Positions 62,901 to 64,000 of a stretch of 64,000 nucleotides of DNA are shown piece after piece. Below the pieces are notes generated by a model that was not told the DNA's origin, did no database searches, and was given only the letters and a program-made list of their open reading frames with translations. Source of the DNA: Bugula neritina (taxonomy: Eukaryota > Bryozoa > Gymnolaemata > Cheilostomatida > Bugulidae); NCBI GenBank assembly GCA_964035545.1, contig OZ037771.1:6257690-6321689 (forward strand), in the 5' to 3' direction. Made by a program: the position numbers and the translations under genes. How positions within the stretch are numbered: the stretch's first letter is position 1; each line of letters begins with the position of its first letter.

Positions 62901-63885
62901 TTGCTACCTGTGGTTTCAATTTTCGCATGCGAAAATACGCACAGTGTGGCCCTAAGCTATGTGTTCAAGGGAATAGAGTCTCCCCTAAAATAATGTTTTC
63001 CATCTGTGGAAATTGATTAGCTGTTTGATGTAATTTAGAGGTAGAATTGGTCAAATGTCTTTTCTTGTGTTTAAAATACATTCTAGATGTCTTTTGCCAA
63101 GTGGCCCTCTTTGTATTGTAAAGTAGTTAAAGATTTACATAATAAGGACTGTATTGCGATATAAATGAAACTTTATTCCATCACATTGTAATTTTGACGC
63201 CCACTTGACTCTGTGTTTCGTGTGTAGCTTTCAAGCTCTTGGATAGCAAATGCTGTTTTTCAGAAGATATCTAACTGATTTTTCTAGCCAGTGTCAAGAA
63301 GTACAAGCTGAGTGATCACAGCAGTGATGATAGTGATGACTCTGTGGACAAGGTAAAGCCTAGCTCAAAGGATGAAGACCGGGATAGTAGCAGCTCGGTT
63401 GGTCAGGTTACTCCTCCTACAAAAAGTACAAAGTTGTCTGAGAAGCAAACTAGCCCAGCTAAAGAGCCCACCAGTCCAGCTAAAAAGCCCACCAGTCCAG
63501 CTAAAAAGCCCACCAGTCCAGCTAAAAAGACCACCAGCTCAGCTAAGCGTGTCCTGGAGTCAGACGATGGTAAGGGTTTGTGTTGGGTCAGGTGGTTAGT
63601 CAACAGCACTGGGAGAAAATTATGGCATGTTTCAAAAATAGTTTGAATGAACTAAATCAAGTTCTTATATGCATTTGCTTACCGAAAGTGGTAGTGAAGA
63701 TTCTTGGTGTTGTATTTCCGTAGACATAATCTCTTTATCCGGTGATGACTCAGAGCCAAACTCTAAGAAACCAACTGCTAAGCCGCCGGCAGCTAAACCT
63801 GCTGCTAAAAAACCAGCTGCTAGAAAACCTGCTGCCAAAAAACCTGATGCTGCAGCAAAGAAGAGAAAGCCAGCTGCTAAGAAAA
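48660..63885 (+). CDS. TOP2: DNA topoisomerase II, near-complete, about 1,480 codons (3' end uncertain)
   Basis: Twenty-eight exons: 48660-48812, 49291-49448, 49621-49766, 49887-49984, 50122-50337, 51015-51191, 51734-51976, 52469-52626, 52988-53126, 53468-53562, 53669-53810, 54130-54235, 54364-54555, 54657-54782, 54955-55089, 55197-55332, 55450-55536, 56041-56185, 56435-56634, 57301-57436, 57995-58190, 58708-58940, 60644-60727, 60927-61103, 61437-61542, 61927-62139, 63288-63569 and 63724-63885. ATP-dependent type IIA enzyme passing one duplex through another in the nucleus. GHKL ATPase: [10 protein letters not shown] (E80, N84) and GRNGYGAKL (154-162). TOPRIM: EGDSAK (E457) and DQDQDG (D537/D539/D541). 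Catalytic Tyr801 in SPRYIF at 55313-55315. Next come the coiled-coil gate region (exons 18-24) and a basic, SPAK- and PAAKK-rich tail from exon 26. Domain positions are within ten residues of human TOP2A. The last exon either splices at AA|GTAGGT (63885) or reads to TGA at 63899. Confidence 0.96.
49067..49298. repeat. 21-bp minisatellite running into TOP2 exon 2
   Basis: Units TGTGTCATACACTGTAGACTA with variants, about ten copies. The final ACTGTAG is the exon 2 acceptor, and ACTATGTG, the first eight exon bases, continues the repeat. Confidence 0.92.
49767..49886 (+). other. GC-AG intron (TOP2 intron 3)
   Basis: Exon 3 ends GTCACAG, followed by GCAAGT. Joining to GTGGTAGG at 49887 restores the invariant Thr-Gly-Gly-Arg-Asn-Gly of the ATP-binding loop, so the donor must be GC rather than GT. 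Confidence 0.88.
50890..50997. repeat. TA dinucleotide microsatellite in TOP2 intron 5
   Basis: (TA)n with interspersed CATA and TGTA, ending just before the exon 6 acceptor region. Confidence 0.95.
51995..52405. repeat. 14-bp minisatellite ACTCACTACTCTGT in TOP2 intron 7
   Basis: About 28 units with TAT/TGT/TGC variants, beginning about 20 bp after the exon 7 donor. Confidence 0.92.
52855..53000. repeat. 31-bp minisatellite ending at TOP2 exon 9
   Basis: Four units of GTAGATGTATACTAATAGTT plus ACTATGTACAT precede the acceptor. Exon 9 itself (GTAG|ATGTACGCTGATTCTC) looks like a diverged further unit. Confidence 0.88.
53145..53285. repeat. 15-bp minisatellite GTGAGCTAGTTGTAG in TOP2 intron 9
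   Basis: About nine units. The sequence from the donor itself (GTGAATAGCTGAGCTAGTTG) is a recognisable first unit. Confidence 0.88.
53815..54030. repeat. 15-bp minisatellite GTGTCTACACATCAT in TOP2 intron 11
   Basis: About 13 variable units, starting a few bases past the exon 11 donor. Confidence 0.87.
54822..54966. repeat. about 44-bp triplicated segment ending at the TOP2 exon 15 acceptor
   Basis: Three copies of a unit containing AGTTGTCTGTTCTCGTAACT and ATATCTGTATACAGGA. Both the second and third copies end in CTGTATACAGGA; the last is the functional acceptor plus the first exon bases. Confidence 0.85.
55575..55912. repeat. 20-bp minisatellite in TOP2 intron 17
   Basis: Units AGTGTGAGGTGTACAGTGAT with deletions and variants, about 17 copies. 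The 136-codon minus frame across it is an artefact. Confidence 0.92.
56780..57280. repeat. 30-bp/60-bp higher-order minisatellite in TOP2 intron 19
   Basis: The basic unit is GCATTAAGAAGTAAGTACTG plus TGTAAGTATT. GCATT and ACATT versions alternate, giving a 60-bp period over most of the array. Each unit contains AAGTAAGTA and GTAAGTATT. Confidence 0.95.
58421..58625 (-). mobile_element. tRNA-derived SINE, copy 4 (best preserved promoter)
   Basis: On the minus strand: GCAGCCATGGTGTAGGGGTT (A box), GGGTTCGAACCCC (a near-consensus B box), then GATGTTAGGAAGAGCATCC, GCCACATATGAATAAGTCC and the tail GGATGATGAGTATAAAT. It lies in TOP2 intron 21. Confidence 0.87.
58999..60632. repeat. 19-bp minisatellite with an internal 606-bp duplicated block
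   Basis: Unit ACTGTATCACTATATACTC, about 85 copies in TOP2 intron 22. Because 19 is not a multiple of 3 and the unit lacks stops on this strand, frames of 492 and 542 codons stay open by chance. Marker variants recur at a fixed spacing of 606 bp. Confidence 0.96.
61152..61314. mobile_element. MITE, family 2, best-preserved copy
   Basis: Left CACTGCATTTCTATTC through GCATTATGCGAATGGAT; right ATCCATTCACATAATG through GAAAACGTAGTG. The ends are inverted repeats of about 37 bp with mismatches. It lies in TOP2 intron 24. Confidence 0.8.
62205..62375. repeat. AGT/GGT-rich microsatellite in TOP2 intron 26
   Basis: GTAGTGGTAGTAGTAGTAG-type runs directly after the exon 26 donor region. Val-rich and Thr-rich frames are artefacts. 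Confidence 0.9.
63450..63545 (+). repeat. coding 21-bp tandem repeat (TSPAKKP) in the TOP2 tail
   Basis: Unit ACCAGTCCAGCTAAAAAGCCC, about four copies within exon 27, each encoding a Ser-Pro-Ala-Lys word. Confidence 0.92.
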
Positions 63886-63917
63886 GTAGGTTGCTATGAG
63901 CATAGTAGGTTCAGAAC

Positions 63918-64000
63918 ATGGTGTAATAGACAGGTGTGGTGTAATAGACAGGTGTGGTGTAATAGACAGGTGTGGTGTAATAGACAGGTGTGAAATACTG
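63918..64000. repeat. 18-bp minisatellite at the right window edge
   Basis: Unit GTGTAATAGACAGGTGTG, four copies, beginning about 30 bp after the putative donor at 63886; the window ends just after it. Confidence 0.88.

Overview
The window is metazoan nuclear DNA. Genes are split by many short-exon, GT-AG introns, intergenic DNA is AT-rich and full of simple repeats, and there are tRNA-derived SINEs, MITEs and a decayed hAT transposase. No bacterial, viral or organellar gene was seen. The phylum cannot be fixed from sequence alone; a marine-type invertebrate is the best guess (inference). Gene models were built by hand from splice sites, phase continuity and family resemblance.

Layout. (1) 158-226, plus strand: the last coding exon of an unidentified gene entering from the left. 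(2) 1412-5623 and 12008-17952, minus strand: two tandem paralogues of the LAPTM4/5 (Mtp) four-transmembrane lysosomal/endosomal family. They share the same first four exon junction phases and nearly identical exon lengths, then have unrelated cytosolic tails carrying different sorting-type motifs. Between them lie a SINE, a decayed hAT transposase (7911-9020) and a 0.9-kb simple-repeat field. (3) 17953-31775: about 14 kb with no supportable gene, holding microsatellite fields, foldback elements and a perfect hairpin. (4) 31776-45131, plus strand: an 18-exon TIMELESS/Timeout (Tof1/Swi1) family gene of about 797 codons, which is short for the family. (5) 45132-48659: a simple-repeat spacer. (6) 48660 to the right edge, plus strand: DNA topoisomerase II, at least 28 exons and about 1,480 codons, with ATPase, TOPRIM, catalytic tyrosine and a repetitive basic tail. 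Its true 3' end may lie outside the window.

TIMELESS acts in replication-fork protection (and the clock in some animals) and TOP2 decatenates DNA. They lie head-to-tail with a 3.5-kb spacer; nothing shows co-regulation.

The most unusual signal is the relation of minisatellites to splice sites. About 14 introns of TIMELESS and TOP2 contain private tandem arrays with units of 14-45 bp. In several, the last unit is the 3' splice site plus the first coding bases, or the first unit is the 5' splice site. This suggests that introns here grow by tandem duplication of exon-intron junctions (inference).
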